Notes: a model not told the origin generated them from the letters alone. A stretch of 27,125 bases of DNA from Flavobacterium sp. UBA7680 (GCF_002482975.1 NZ_DLHA01000006.1:1-27125); one strand, 5' to 3'. Shown: positions 13,505-21,179, counted from the stretch's first letter. Numbers and translations are program-made.

Positions 13505-13620
13505 TTTAAAAAATTGAAGTGCATTTATTAATCTTAAATTCCAAATTTTAAATTCCAAATCCCAAAATATAAAAATCTACAGTCTAAAATCTAAAATCTA
13601 AAATCGAGAACTTAAGTGTA
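13505..13620. repeat. Low-complexity intergenic stretch with AAATTCCAAAT and TCTAAAA repeats
   Basis: Contains AAATTCCAAATTTTAAATTCCAAATCC (~13535-13561), related to the trmD and nusB downstream motifs, and three tandem CTAAAAT units at ~13581-13605. No ORF or clear promoter is seen. Confidence 0.5.
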
Positions 13621-13621
13621 T

Positions 13622-13656
13622 AAAAAAAGTCCAAAAATGCTACACATATTGGACTT
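13622..13656 (-). terminator. Terminator of the PUR-alpha-like gene
   Basis: AAGTCCAA (13627-13634) pairs with TTGGACTT (13649-13656), with A at 13622-13628 giving the U-tract on the minus strand. It is 25 bp past the stop codon. Confidence 0.75.
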
Positions 13657-13681
13657 GAACTTTTAGAAAAGTTATATAAGA

Positions 13682-14065
13682 TTAAATATCGTCAAAATCA
13701 ATATCAGTAAAGCTAGATCTTGGTGTTTCAGCTTTATCAGAACCGTATTCTTTTTTAAAATCTTTTTGATGTCTTTCAGAGATTACTTCTTCACCTTTGT
13801 GGTTCAAAACGTATGAAGTCATTTCTTCTAATATTTCGGCAAAAGCACTAAAATCTTCTTTGTATAAATAAATTTTGTGTTTTTTAAAGTGAAAAGAACC
13901 ATCTTCTTCAGTAAACTTTTTGCTTTCGGTAATCGTAATATAATAATCGTCAGCTTTAGTAGCTCTCACATCAAAGAAATAAGTTCTTCTTCCTGCTCGT
14001 AATACTTTAGAAAAAATCTCTTCTTTTTCTAACATGTCATTTTCTCTCATAATACGTTCTATCAT
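13682..14065 (-). CDS. PUR-alpha-like nucleic-acid-binding protein (DUF3276 family)
   Basis: A 127-residue protein of the bacterial PUR family found in Bacteroidota and spirochaetes, with a single PUR repeat expected to dimerise and bind single-stranded DNA or RNA. Recognised blocks are EEIFSKVLRAGRRTYFFDVRATKADDYYITITESKKF (16-52) and the second half HFKKHKIYLYKEDFSAFAEIL (~59-79). The acidic C-terminal tail (SFTDIDFDDI) is typical. Starts at residues 1, 6 and 11 (14065, 14050, 14035) are all possible. It lies 54 bp after the ABC exporter stop on the same strand, so it may be co-transcribed; no -7 box was found between them. Confidence 0.9.
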   Translation of the reverse strand: MIERIMRENDMLEKEEIFSKVLRAGRRTYFFDVRATKADDYYITITESKKFTEEDGSFHFKKHKIYLYKEDFSAFAEILEEMTSYVLNHKGEEVISERHQKDFKKEYGSDKAETPRSSFTDIDFDDI

Positions 14066-14119
14066 TTTTGGTAATTAATAGTACTCAAAAATCATAAAAA
14101 TTTATCTATTACGCAACAT

Positions 14120-15898
14120 TTAAAGTAATTCTTTTTCCGAAAGTTGTTTTAAATATAACGATGCATAATAACCTTCCTGATTTATTAATTGATTATGAGA
14201 GCCTTGTTGAATGATTTCGCCATCCTCAATAATAATGATTTTATCAGCGTTTTTGGCAGAAGACACTCGGTGACTGACAATTATGGTAGTTTTATCCTTA
14301 CAAATTTCAAACAAATTATGTAGGATTGTTTCCTCAGTTTCGGTATCAACGGCAGACAAACAATCATCAAAAAGTAAAATTGCCGGATTTTTTATAATCG
14401 CTCTTGCGATCGATACTCGCTGCTTTTGTCCGCCCGAAAGCGTAATTCCTCTTTCTCCTAAAATAGTATCGTATTGCTTGTTAAATGCAATGATATTATC
14501 ATGAACCACAGCGTTTTTTGCAGCTTCAATAACTTCTTCGTCGGTAGCATTTTGATTTCCGAATTTGATGTTATTTTTAATAGTATCCGAAAACAAGAAA
14601 GCATCCTGAGGAACAATTCCGATGCTGTTTCTTAAATCATTTAAATTTAAAGAACTGATTTCGTTTTGATCAATTGTAATTCTTCCATCGGTAACATCAT
14701 AAAGACGGGAAATCAAAGATAAAATGGTAGATTTTCCGGAACCTGTTTTTCCTAAAATCGCCAGAGTTTCTCCTTTTTTTACCGTAAAACTCACATTTTT
14801 TAAAGCTTCAATATTAGTATCTTCATACGTATAACTTACGTTTTCAAAAGCAATTGAGCCTTGTATATCTGATGAATTTTGATTGTTGTTTTTAATCTCC
14901 GGTTCAATTTTCAAAAATTCATTTAAACGTTTTTGAGAAGCCTCAGCTTCCTGAACCATAGACGAAACCCATCCAAGGGAAGCAACAGGCCAGGTTAACA
15001 TATTTACGTATAGAATAAATTCGGCGATTGTACCAATATTCGGAATCGTTCCGTTGATGTACATAACACCTCCAAAATAAATTACAACCAAATTACTAAT
15101 TCCGATAAGGGCAATCATCAAAGGCCCAAACAGCGACTGAACTTTGGCTAAATCTAAACTCTTGCGTTTACTTTCTTCCGAAAGATTTACCATATTATTT
15201 TGATGCTGATTCTCTAAAGAATAAGCTTTTATAACTCTGATTCCTGAAAATATTTCCTGTGTAAAACTCGAAACTTTAGATAAATACTGCTGAAATGTAG
15301 TGCTTCGTTTATTGATTTCTGAACTTAATTTAAAAATACAATAAGATAAAATTGGCAATGGTAAAATCGTATATAAAGTCAACAAAGGCGAAACATTATA
15401 CATATATAATATTACGATGGCAAAACGAATAAATGTATTTATAGTATACATTACCGCCGGACCTACATACATACGAACTTTAGAAACGTCTTCACTAATT
15501 CTGTTCATTAAATCTCCCGTACGATTTTGTTTGTAGAAATTTTGAGAAAGGTTTTCGTATTGTCTAAAAACCTCATTTTTTAAATCAAATTCAATATGGC
15601 GTGACATTACGATTAAAGTCTGGCGCATTAAAAAAGTTAAGAAACCTCCAACAATTGCACTCCCCGTGATTAAGAGCACGTTATGAATTAATTCCTGCTG
15701 ATAAAAGTTGACTAGTATAGAAGATTTTTTATCGGCATCGGATAGTTTTAAAAACTTTTCGATAATGTCAAAAGAGTGGCTAACCAGCTTTGGAGTAAAT
15801 AAAAAGAATATTTGTGCGATTATGGTGATTAAAATTCCTAGAGAAAAACTGAATTTATATTTAATGAAATATTTGTTTAAATAGCTTAATTCTTTCAT
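14120..15898 (-). CDS. ABC exporter half-transporter (type IV, MsbA/MdlA-like)
   Basis: A 592-residue protein with an N-terminal six-helix membrane domain (~1-320) and a C-terminal ATPase (~345-590). Walker A is GKTGSGKST (383-391), Q-loop is VPQDAFLF (~429-436), signature is LSGGQ (487-491), Walker B is ILLFDD (507-512), D-loop is SAVD (515-518) and H-loop is His543. The residue after the Walker B Asp is Asp512 instead of the usual catalytic Glu. That substitution is known from the degenerate site of heterodimeric exporters of the MdlA/BmrC type. No partner subunit gene is adjacent here. The substrate (drug, lipid or peptide) cannot be told. The start at 15898 is preceded by an A-rich tract; leucine dehydrogenase is divergent. 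Confidence 0.93.
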   Translation of the reverse strand: MKELSYLNKYFIKYKFSFSLGILITIIAQIFFLFTPKLVSHSFDIIEKFLKLSDADKKSSILVNFYQQELIHNVLLITGSAIVGGFLTFLMRQTLIVMSRHIEFDLKNEVFRQYENLSQNFYKQNRTGDLMNRISEDVSKVRMYVGPAVMYTINTFIRFAIVILYMYNVSPLLTLYTILPLPILSYCIFKLSSEINKRSTTFQQYLSKVSSFTQEIFSGIRVIKAYSLENQHQNNMVNLSEESKRKSLDLAKVQSLFGPLMIALIGISNLVVIYFGGVMYINGTIPNIGTIAEFILYVNMLTWPVASLGWVSSMVQEAEASQKRLNEFLKIEPEIKNNNQNSSDIQGSIAFENVSYTYEDTNIEALKNVSFTVKKGETLAILGKTGSGKSTILSLISRLYDVTDGRITIDQNEISSLNLNDLRNSIGIVPQDAFLFSDTIKNNIKFGNQNATDEEVIEAAKNAVVHDNIIAFNKQYDTILGERGITLSGGQKQRVSIARAIIKNPAILLFDDCLSAVDTETEETILHNLFEICKDKTTIIVSHRVSSAKNADKIIIIEDGEIIQQGSHNQLINQEGYYASLYLKQLSEKELL

Positions 15899-16044
15899 TT
15901 TTTTAAGAGATTCGATATTGACTTGATTTAATTTTATGAATTATTCTTAATTAAAAGTATAATAAAATGCAATCTAATCAAAATAAATATTTTATATAAT
16001 TGTTATTTTAAAGATAAAAAATTAGCACATGTATATTTTTTGTT

Positions 16045-16052
16045 TATGTTTG
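16045..16052 (+). promoter_or_regulatory. -7 promoter box of the leucine dehydrogenase gene (TATGTTTG)
   Basis: TATGTTTG matches TANNTTTG, about 50 bp before ATG 16103. TTA at 16022-16024 is at the right distance for a weak -33 element. The 204-bp divergent gap contains no other clear sites. Confidence 0.55.
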
Positions 16053-16102
16053 AGTTGTCTTTTTGACAAATTCATAATTTTAAACAACTAAATAGTAACG
16101 CT

Positions 16103-17212
16103 ATGGATGCAACTTTCGCAACTGGAAAGGAACTTCAAAAAATGGATCCTGTTTTTGGTCAATTATCTTTTGACGATCACGAACAAATTGTATTTTGCAA
16201 TGACAAAGATACAGGTTTAAAAGCAATTATTGGTATTCATAATTCAGTTATGGGGCCAGCTTTAGGAGGTACTAGAATGTGGAATTACAATACGGAATGG
16301 GAAGCTTTAAACGATGTTTTGCGTCTTTCAAGAGGTATGACTTATAAATCTGCGATTACCGGTTTAAATATTGGTGGTGGAAAAGCAGTAATTATTGGTG
16401 ATGCTAAAACGCAGAAAACTCCTGAATTGATGCGTAAGTTTGGTGAGTTTGTTCACTCTTTAAGCGGAAGATATATTACAGCTGAAGATGTTGGAATGGA
16501 AACTAAAGACATGGACACTGTAAGAGACGTAACGCCTTACGTTACTGGAATCTCTGAAGAAAGAGGCGGATCTGGAAATCCTTCTCCTGTAACAGCTTAC
16601 GGAGTTTATTTAGGAATGAAAGCGGCTGCTAAAAGTCAGTTTGGTACTGATGTTTTAGATGGTAAAAAAGTTTTGGTTCAGGGAATTGGTCACGTTGGTG
16701 AAGCTTTAGTTGAGTATTTGACTAAAGAAGGAGCGATCGTTACAATTACAGATATCAATGAAGAAAAATTATATCAGGTTGCTTCAAAATACAATGCGGC
16801 AATTTATACTGGTGAAGATTTATATACAGCAGATGTTGATATCTATGCGCCTTGTGCAATGGGAGCGACAATTAATGATAATACAGTAGATAAAATTAAA
16901 GCTAAAGTTATTGCTGGTGCAGCAAATAATCAATTAGCTGATGAAAATGTTCACGGTGCAAGATTACAAGAAAGAGGAATTTTATACGCTCCTGATTTCT
17001 TGATCAACGCTGGTGGAATCATCAATGTTTATGCTGAATTAGAGCATTATGGAAAAGCTGAAATTATGGCTAAAACCGAAAATATCTACAATACTACTTT
17101 AGAAATTATCGATTATGCTGTGAAAAACGGAATGACAACTCACAAAGCTGCACTTACAATTGCTCAAAATCGTATCGATGCGAGAAAAATTGAAAACGCT
17201 GCTAAGAAGTAA
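16103..17212 (+). CDS. Leucine dehydrogenase (Glu/Leu/Phe/Val dehydrogenase family)
   Basis: NAD-dependent oxidative deamination of branched-chain amino acids to 2-oxo acids; cytoplasmic. It has 369 residues, the usual length for leucine dehydrogenase and shorter than glutamate dehydrogenase. Substrate-domain motifs are GPALGGTRMW (51-60), GMTYKSAITGLNIGGGKAVI (78-97) with Lys82 and catalytic Lys94, and TAEDVGM with Asp129. The NAD-binding fold starts at KKVLVQGIGHVGEALVEYL (GxGxxG) followed by ITDIN. GAANNQLAD and LYAPDFLINAGGIINV are family signatures. It resembles other Bacteroidota enzymes in having a ~15-residue N-terminal extension. A hairpin terminator made of CTGCGACTG-family repeats follows. 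Confidence 0.93.
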   Translation: MDATFATGKELQKMDPVFGQLSFDDHEQIVFCNDKDTGLKAIIGIHNSVMGPALGGTRMWNYNTEWEALNDVLRLSRGMTYKSAITGLNIGGGKAVIIGDAKTQKTPELMRKFGEFVHSLSGRYITAEDVGMETKDMDTVRDVTPYVTGISEERGGSGNPSPVTAYGVYLGMKAAAKSQFGTDVLDGKKVLVQGIGHVGEALVEYLTKEGAIVTITDINEEKLYQVASKYNAAIYTGEDLYTADVDIYAPCAMGATINDNTVDKIKAKVIAGAANNQLADENVHGARLQERGILYAPDFLINAGGIINVYAELEHYGKAEIMAKTENIYNTTLEIIDYAVKNGMTTHKAALTIAQNRIDARKIENAAKK

Positions 17213-17236
17213 TTTTTTTTAGTTTTAGTTTACAGT

Positions 17237-17300
17237 CTCAGTTTGCAGTCACAGTTTTCAATTATACCGAAAACTGTGACTGTAGACTGAGATTTTTTTT
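17237..17300 (+). terminator. Long hairpin terminator after leucine dehydrogenase
   Basis: 23-bp arms at 17237-17259 and 17269-17291 pair with two mismatches around a 9-nt loop (AATTATACC), followed by eight T (17293-17300). The arms consist of CAGTCACAGTTTTC and its complement and belong to the same family as the neighbouring CTGCGACTG repeats. Confidence 0.85.
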
Positions 17301-17316
17301 GTGCAGCTTCTAAATC

Positions 17317-17414
17317 ACTGAATACTGCGACTGTATACTGCGACTTTTATACAATTCCTAATATATTATTGAAAACTGCGACTGCGACTGCAAACTGCGA
17401 CTAAAAACTATGAC
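17317..17414 (+). repeat. CTGCGACTG-family direct repeats
   Basis: Repeated ACTGCGACTG and ATACTGCGACT units at ~17323-17346 and ~17371-17402. They continue the motif of the preceding terminator. A copy in the opposite orientation is downstream of csaA (11866-11886). No ORF is present. Confidence 0.7.
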
Positions 17415-17453
17415 TTTTTTGCGAATTAATTTTAAAATATGCCTTAAAAGTTA

Positions 17454-17461
17454 TACTTTTG
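17454..17461 (+). promoter_or_regulatory. -7 promoter box of nusB (TACTTTTG)
   Basis: TACTTTTG ends 28 bp before the GTG start. It lies beyond the repeat block, so nusB transcription starts independently of leucine dehydrogenase. No good -33 TTG at 17-23 nt. Confidence 0.5.
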
Positions 17462-17489
17462 CAGACTAATTTTTAAATGTTCTTACAAG

Positions 17490-18434
17490 GTGGTAAATAG
17501 AAGACACATACGCGTTAAAGTCATGCAATCCATTTATGCAATGCACCAAAGCGGTTCTGATAATATGGAAAAAGAAGAGAAATTTCTTTTTTACAGTATT
17601 GATAATATTCAGGACTTATATCTTATAATGCTTTCTTCATTGATTGAAATTTGCAAAAAAGAATCTGTATTCTTGCATTTGTCAAGCAAAAAACATCTTG
17701 CTACTGCAGCAGAACGTAACCCGAACGAAAAGTTCATCAAAAACAAAATCTTTCAGCTTCTTGCCGAAAGTAATTCCCTTAGCATCGCTTTAGAAAATCG
17801 TAAAATCAACAACTGGTCATTAAACGACGATTATATCATTTTGCTTTTAAATGATATTAAAGCAAGCGATTTGTACAAAAAATACATGAGCAATAATATC
17901 AATACTTTTGAAGAAGACAAACAATTTATTGCTGATTTATTTGCTGAGGTTATTGTTCCAAATGACAAATTATATGAGTATTTAGAAGATGATAAATTGA
18001 CTTGGGTTGATGATATTCCGGTTGTAAATACACATATCATTAAACAATTAAAAGCAATTAAAACCGAAGATCCAGACGATTTTAGAGTTCCTAAATTGTA
18101 TAAAGATGTTGAAGATAAAGATTTTGCTAAAGATCTATTTAGAAGAACAGTTTTAAACGAAGCTGTTTTAGCAAAAGAATACGATGATAAAACGCCAAAC
18201 TGGGACAGTGAAAGGATTGCAGAAATCGATACGATTATCCTTAAAATGGCAATTTGCGAATTCTTGAAATTTCCTTCAATTCCTGTAAAAGTAACTCTTA
18301 ACGAATATTTAGAAATTGCAAAAGAGTATTCTACACCAAAAAGTAGTATTTTTATCAACGGAATTTTAGATAACCTTGTAAAAGAACTTACTGCCAATAA
18401 AAAGATGGTAAAAGTAGGTAGAGGGTTAATGTAA
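17490..18434 (+). CDS. nusB: Transcription antitermination factor NusB (long Bacteroidota type)
   Basis: Helical RNA-binding protein acting with NusE/S10 at boxA in rRNA transcription. It has 314 residues against ~140 in E. coli. It starts MVNRRHIRVKVMQSIYAMHQSG, matching the NusB N-terminus (RR..R..A.Q..Y). The C-terminal NusB core is DKTPNWDSERIAEIDTIILKMAICEFLKFPSIPVKVTLNEYLEIAKEYSTPKSSIFINGILDNL (~232-296), where NE..E.AK.YS...S..F.NG.LD is diagnostic. The ~80-220 middle region is an insertion shared by Bacteroidota homologues. The start is GTG (17490-17492); no in-frame ATG exists upstream, and the ATG at ~17477 is out of frame and hits a stop. yajC lies 190 bp downstream. Confidence 0.95.
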   Translation: MVNRRHIRVKVMQSIYAMHQSGSDNMEKEEKFLFYSIDNIQDLYLIMLSSLIEICKKESVFLHLSSKKHLATAAERNPNEKFIKNKIFQLLAESNSLSIALENRKINNWSLNDDYIILLLNDIKASDLYKKYMSNNINTFEEDKQFIADLFAEVIVPNDKLYEYLEDDKLTWVDDIPVVNTHIIKQLKAIKTEDPDDFRVPKLYKDVEDKDFAKDLFRRTVLNEAVLAKEYDDKTPNWDSERIAEIDTIILKMAICEFLKFPSIPVKVTLNEYLEIAKEYSTPKSSIFINGILDNLVKELTANKKMVKVGRGLM

Positions 18435-18479
18435 ATTTAAATAATCAATTTTTTTAAATTCCAAATTCCAATTAACTTT

Positions 18480-18584
18480 GTGTCACTCTGAGCGAAGTCG
18501 AAGAGCATTCAAAGACGGATTAGGATTTAGTAAAGTTGAATTTTAAAAAATAATAATAATGTCACTCTGAGCGAAATCGAAGAG
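18480..18584 (+). repeat. Two direct copies of the GTCACTCTGAGCGAAG repeat
   Basis: A 27-bp unit at 18480-18506 (starting GTGTCACTCTGAGCGAAGTC) and a 25-bp copy at 18560-18584 with one internal G-to-A change. The first is repeated exactly, inverted, at 19134-19160 on the other side of yajC. An AAATTCCAAATTCCAATT copy precedes at 18456-18473. Confidence 0.85.
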
Positions 18585-18624
18585 AAAAAATATTAATAAT
18601 AAATCAAAAAACAGAATTTAAATT

Positions 18625-18900
18625 ATGGGACAATTAACTCAATTTGCGCCATTTCTATTAATGTTTGTGGTAATCTATTTCTTCATGATCAGACCACAGC
18701 AAAAAAGAGCAAAAAACGAAAAAGAATTTGAAAGCGGCCTAAAAGTAGGTGATAAAATAGTTACTAAAAGTGGTTTCCACGGTAAAATTGCTGAATTAGC
18801 AGAAACTACTGTTGTAATCGAAACTATGTCAGGAAAATTAAAATTAGAGCGTTCTGCTATTTCTTTAGAATTAAGCGCTGCTTTGAATAAAAAAGCTTAA
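18625..18900 (+). CDS. yajC: Preprotein translocase accessory subunit YajC
   Basis: Small inner-membrane component of the SecDF-YajC complex that assists protein export. It has 91 residues, one membrane helix (~APFLLMFVVIYFFMI, 8-22) followed by the strictly typical RPQQKRAKNEKEF (23-35), and a soluble beta domain GLKVGDKIVTKSGFHGKI (~39-56) then LERSAISL. It is full length. It lies 190 bp after nusB with only repeats in between and no clear promoter, so transcription may come through from nusB. Terminator follows at 18925-18964. Confidence 0.96.
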   Translation: MGQLTQFAPFLLMFVVIYFFMIRPQQKRAKNEKEFESGLKVGDKIVTKSGFHGKIAELAETTVVIETMSGKLKLERSAISLELSAALNKKA

Positions 18901-18924
18901 GTTTTTTTTAAATTACAATATTTT

Positions 18925-18964
18925 AAATCCCAAATTCCAAATATGGAGTTTGGGATTTTTTTTT
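18925..18964 (+). terminator. Intrinsic terminator of yajC
   Basis: AAATCCCAAA (18925-18934) and TTTGGGATTT (18949-18958) form a 10-bp stem, extended inward by TCC/GGA, with T to 18964. Confidence 0.88.
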
Positions 18965-18985
18965 GTTTATACTAAACGTCTGGAA

Positions 18986-19069
18986 TGTCATTGCGAGGAA
19001 CGAAGCAATCTCACGACGCTTATCACGCATGTTTATGTTAGTGCGGTTGCTTCGTTCCTCGCAATGACA
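18986..19069. repeat. CATTGCGAGGAACG inverted repeat, 23-bp perfect arms
   Basis: Arms at 18986-19008 and 19047-19069 are exact reverse complements (core CATTGCGAGGAACGAAGC) with a 38-nt loop. The arms are much more GC-rich than the surroundings. It lies past the yajC terminator, in the convergent gap before the YdeI-like gene. Confidence 0.9.
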
Positions 19070-19084
19070 ATCGGGCGTAAAAAA

Positions 19085-19115
19085 CCTTTGTCAAAGTTTT
19101 AAACTTTGACAAAGG
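19085..19115. repeat. 31-bp perfect palindrome in the yajC / YdeI-like convergent gap
   Basis: CCTTTGTCAAAGTTT (19085-19099) and its exact reverse complement (19101-19115) around a single T. It lacks a U-tract. It is one of three different palindromes packed into 290 bp. Confidence 0.88.
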
Positions 19116-19133
19116 TCTCGTATAAGTTTGAAA

Positions 19134-19160
19134 GCTCTTCGACTTCGCTCAGAGTGACAC
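19134..19160 (-). repeat. Inverted exact copy of the 27-bp GTCACTCTGAGCGAAG repeat
   Basis: This 27-mer is the exact reverse complement of 18480-18506. The two copies are arranged head-to-head around yajC, its terminator and two other palindromes, a 681-bp interval in all. Confidence 0.9.
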
Positions 19161-19195
19161 TGTAATTGGAATTTTAAAAAATTTAAAATTAAAAT

Positions 19196-19756
19196 CTATC
19201 TGTATTTATCATTCAACCCAACATTTTCTAAAATCATCGGAATCACTTTTTCAATTCTCGAAAGTTTAGTTTTTTCCTGTTTCGCAGTTTCTATATATTC
19301 TAAAAACTCATATTGTTTATAAGGACTAAACTTTTCAAAAGCTGCTGCCAGAGTTGGATTTTTAACCATTTCTGCATTAAGAAGTTCAGAAACTATGGCT
19401 TCTTTTTTTGAAGGTTTTATGATTTTTCCCTGCTTTTCATTTTCAATAGCTTCTAAGATATATTCTAAAATTTCCTTTTCGTTTATATCTTCTTTAGAAG
19501 TAAAACGCCATTGGCGCAAGGATTTTGTAACTTCTTCCTGTGCATTGATAAGTTTCTTTTTATCATCTTTCAGGAAAACGCCATTAAAAAACCAAATCGC
19601 AAAATAATCTTTAAAACCTCCTAAGCCAATGACATTCTTTTTCTCATAAACATAAACCGGACCGCCCCATTTTGTGGTTTCTTTTAGTTCGGTTTTGTCA
19701 ATAATAGCTTTTAGGAGAAGTAATTCCTCTTCCCATTGACCGCTATATTTCCACAT
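19196..19756 (-). CDS. YdeI/OmpD-associated family protein (DUF1801-type domain)
   Basis: A 186-residue cytoplasmic protein from ATG 19756. The N-terminal DUF1801-like domain has WEEELLLLKAIIDKTELKETTKWGGPVYVYEKKNVIGLGGFKDYFAIWFFNG; the KWGxPxY...N...GF..YF.. pattern is the family's. The C-terminal part, PTLAAAFEKFSPYKQYEFLEYIETAKQEKTKLSRIEKVIPMI, matches the YdeI-type bacteriocin-protection helical domain (FE.LSP..R.E...WI..AK...TR..RI). An alternative ATG at 19849 would add 31 residues and overlap pepT by 65 bp; the family alignment begins near residue 1 of the shorter form, so that is preferred. It follows pepT by 28 bp, probably in one transcript. Biochemical role unknown. Confidence 0.85.
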   Translation of the reverse strand: MWKYSGQWEEELLLLKAIIDKTELKETTKWGGPVYVYEKKNVIGLGGFKDYFAIWFFNGVFLKDDKKKLINAQEEVTKSLRQWRFTSKEDINEKEILEYILEAIENEKQGKIIKPSKKEAIVSELLNAEMVKNPTLAAAFEKFSPYKQYEFLEYIETAKQEKTKLSRIEKVIPMILENVGLNDKYR

Positions 19757-19784
19757 GCCCTTATTTTCAGAAGCTGGTTCCAAA

Positions 19785-21062
19785 TTATCTTGTTCTTTTA
19801 GGTTTTTCTTTTGAATCAAAAATTCCCGGAATTGCTGTAAGTTCAGCAATTTTTACAATAACATCAGTTGCTTTTTGAATGCTTTCTGCCGGAACATATT
19901 CGTATTTTCCGTGGAAGTTATGTCCGCCGGCAAAAATATTCGGACAAGGTAATCCCATGTATGATAATTGAGATCCGTCTGTACCGCCGCGAATAGGTTT
20001 TATAATTGGTTTGATGTTCAATTCTCGCATTGCTTTTTCAGCAATATCAACAATATGTTTTACCGGAAGCACTTTTTCTTTCATATTGTAATACTGATCT
20101 CTAATTTCAGTAATTACAATATCTTCACCGAATTGTTTCGCAAATTTCTTATTGATTTTTTTGGCAATTTTTCCAATTAAATCTTTACGTTTTTCAAATT
20201 TGCTTTTATTATGATCGCGGATAATTAATTCTAAAACGGTTTCTTCAATACTTCCCGTTAAGTGATGGACGTGGAAAAAACCTTCGTAACCTTTTGTTTC
20301 CTGAGGCGTTTCACCTTTTGGAAGTTCATTAATAAAATCATTTGCAATTAACATTGAGTTGATCATTTTTCCTTTTGCATAACCAGGGTGAACACTTTTT
20401 CCTTTAAAAGTTATTTTAGCTCCGGCAGCATTAAAATTTTCATATTCTAATTCACCAATCTGGCTTCCGTCCATGGTGTAAGCCCATTGAGCGCCAAATT
20501 TTTCCACATCAAAATGATGCGCACCGCGTCCAATTTCTTCATCGGGAGTAAAACCAATTCTGATTTTCCCGTGTTTAATTTCCGGATGCTGAATTAAGTA
20601 TTCCATTGCCGAAACAATTTCCGTAATTCCGGCTTTATCATCGGCACCTAACAAAGTTGTTCCGTCGGTTGTAATGATCGTTTGACCTTTATATTGTAAT
20701 AAATCTTTAAAATAATTAGGAGAAAGAATGATGTTTTTTTCAGCGTTCAAAACAATATCTTTTCCGTCGTAATTCTCTACAATCTGAGGTTTTACATTTG
20801 CTCCGCTAAAATCTGGTGAAGTATCAAAATGAGAAACAAATCCAATTGTAGGAACTTCGTGATCCACATTACTTGGCAGTGTTGCCATGATGTAAGCTTT
20901 GTCATCTATCGTAACATCTGTTAAACCAATTGTTTTTAGTTCTTCAACTAATTTATTGGCAAGATTCCATTGTTTTTCTGTACTTGGAGTTGTTTTTGAA
21001 TTCGGATCTGATTCTGTATCAATTGTTACATAACTGATAAAACGATCTATGATATGTTGCAT
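19785..21062 (-). CDS. pepT: Peptidase T (tripeptide aminopeptidase)
   Basis: Zinc metallopeptidase of family M20B removing N-terminal residues from tripeptides in the cytoplasm. It has 425 residues, slightly longer than the ~410 of E. coli because of a basic tail (SKEKPKRTR). Metal-site motifs are GFVSHFDTSPDFSG (His78, Asp80), TTLLGADDKAGITEI (Asp141), FTPDEEIGRGAHHFD with Glu175/Glu176, the MDGSQIGELEYENFNAA strand with its metal Asp, and IFAGGHNFHGKYEYVP with the last His. GGTDGSQLSYMGLP is also diagnostic. It has a TATATTTG box at 21079-21086 and is the first gene of a likely two-gene transcript. Confidence 0.96.
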   Translation of the reverse strand: MQHIIDRFISYVTIDTESDPNSKTTPSTEKQWNLANKLVEELKTIGLTDVTIDDKAYIMATLPSNVDHEVPTIGFVSHFDTSPDFSGANVKPQIVENYDGKDIVLNAEKNIILSPNYFKDLLQYKGQTIITTDGTTLLGADDKAGITEIVSAMEYLIQHPEIKHGKIRIGFTPDEEIGRGAHHFDVEKFGAQWAYTMDGSQIGELEYENFNAAGAKITFKGKSVHPGYAKGKMINSMLIANDFINELPKGETPQETKGYEGFFHVHHLTGSIEETVLELIIRDHNKSKFEKRKDLIGKIAKKINKKFAKQFGEDIVITEIRDQYYNMKEKVLPVKHIVDIAEKAMRELNIKPIIKPIRGGTDGSQLSYMGLPCPNIFAGGHNFHGKYEYVPAESIQKATDVIVKIAELTAIPGIFDSKEKPKRTR

Positions 21063-21078
21063 TTCTTTTTATTTTTAG

Positions 21079-21086
21079 CAAATATA
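21079..21086 (-). promoter_or_regulatory. -7 promoter box of pepT (TATATTTG on minus strand)
   Basis: CAAATATA on the plus strand, 16 bp before the pepT start, so the mRNA leader would be only about 10 nt. No TTG at the -33 position. Confidence 0.5.
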
Positions 21087-21131
21087 GACATTTTTTTAGC
21101 AGGTAAATTTGCGGTTTATCTTCAAAAATAA

Positions 21132-21160
21132 AAAAGGATTCTGTTTTTGAGAATCCTTTT
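21132..21160 (-). terminator. Terminator of the FGE-like gene
   Basis: AAAAGGATTCT (21132-21142) and AGAATCCTTTT (21150-21160) form an 11-bp stem with loop GTTTTTG. On the minus strand the stem is followed by T-rich sequence (plus A run from 21125). It ends the sulfatase-locus transcript. Confidence 0.82.
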
Positions 21161-21179
21161 TCATAGTAATTTTTATCTT

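Noticed and set aside
17831..18397. A 188-codon frame antisense to nusB.
   Set aside because: It lies fully opposite a well-supported gene, and its Ser/Leu/Ile-rich content is what the antisense of Lys/Glu/Asp-rich AT-rich coding sequence produces.
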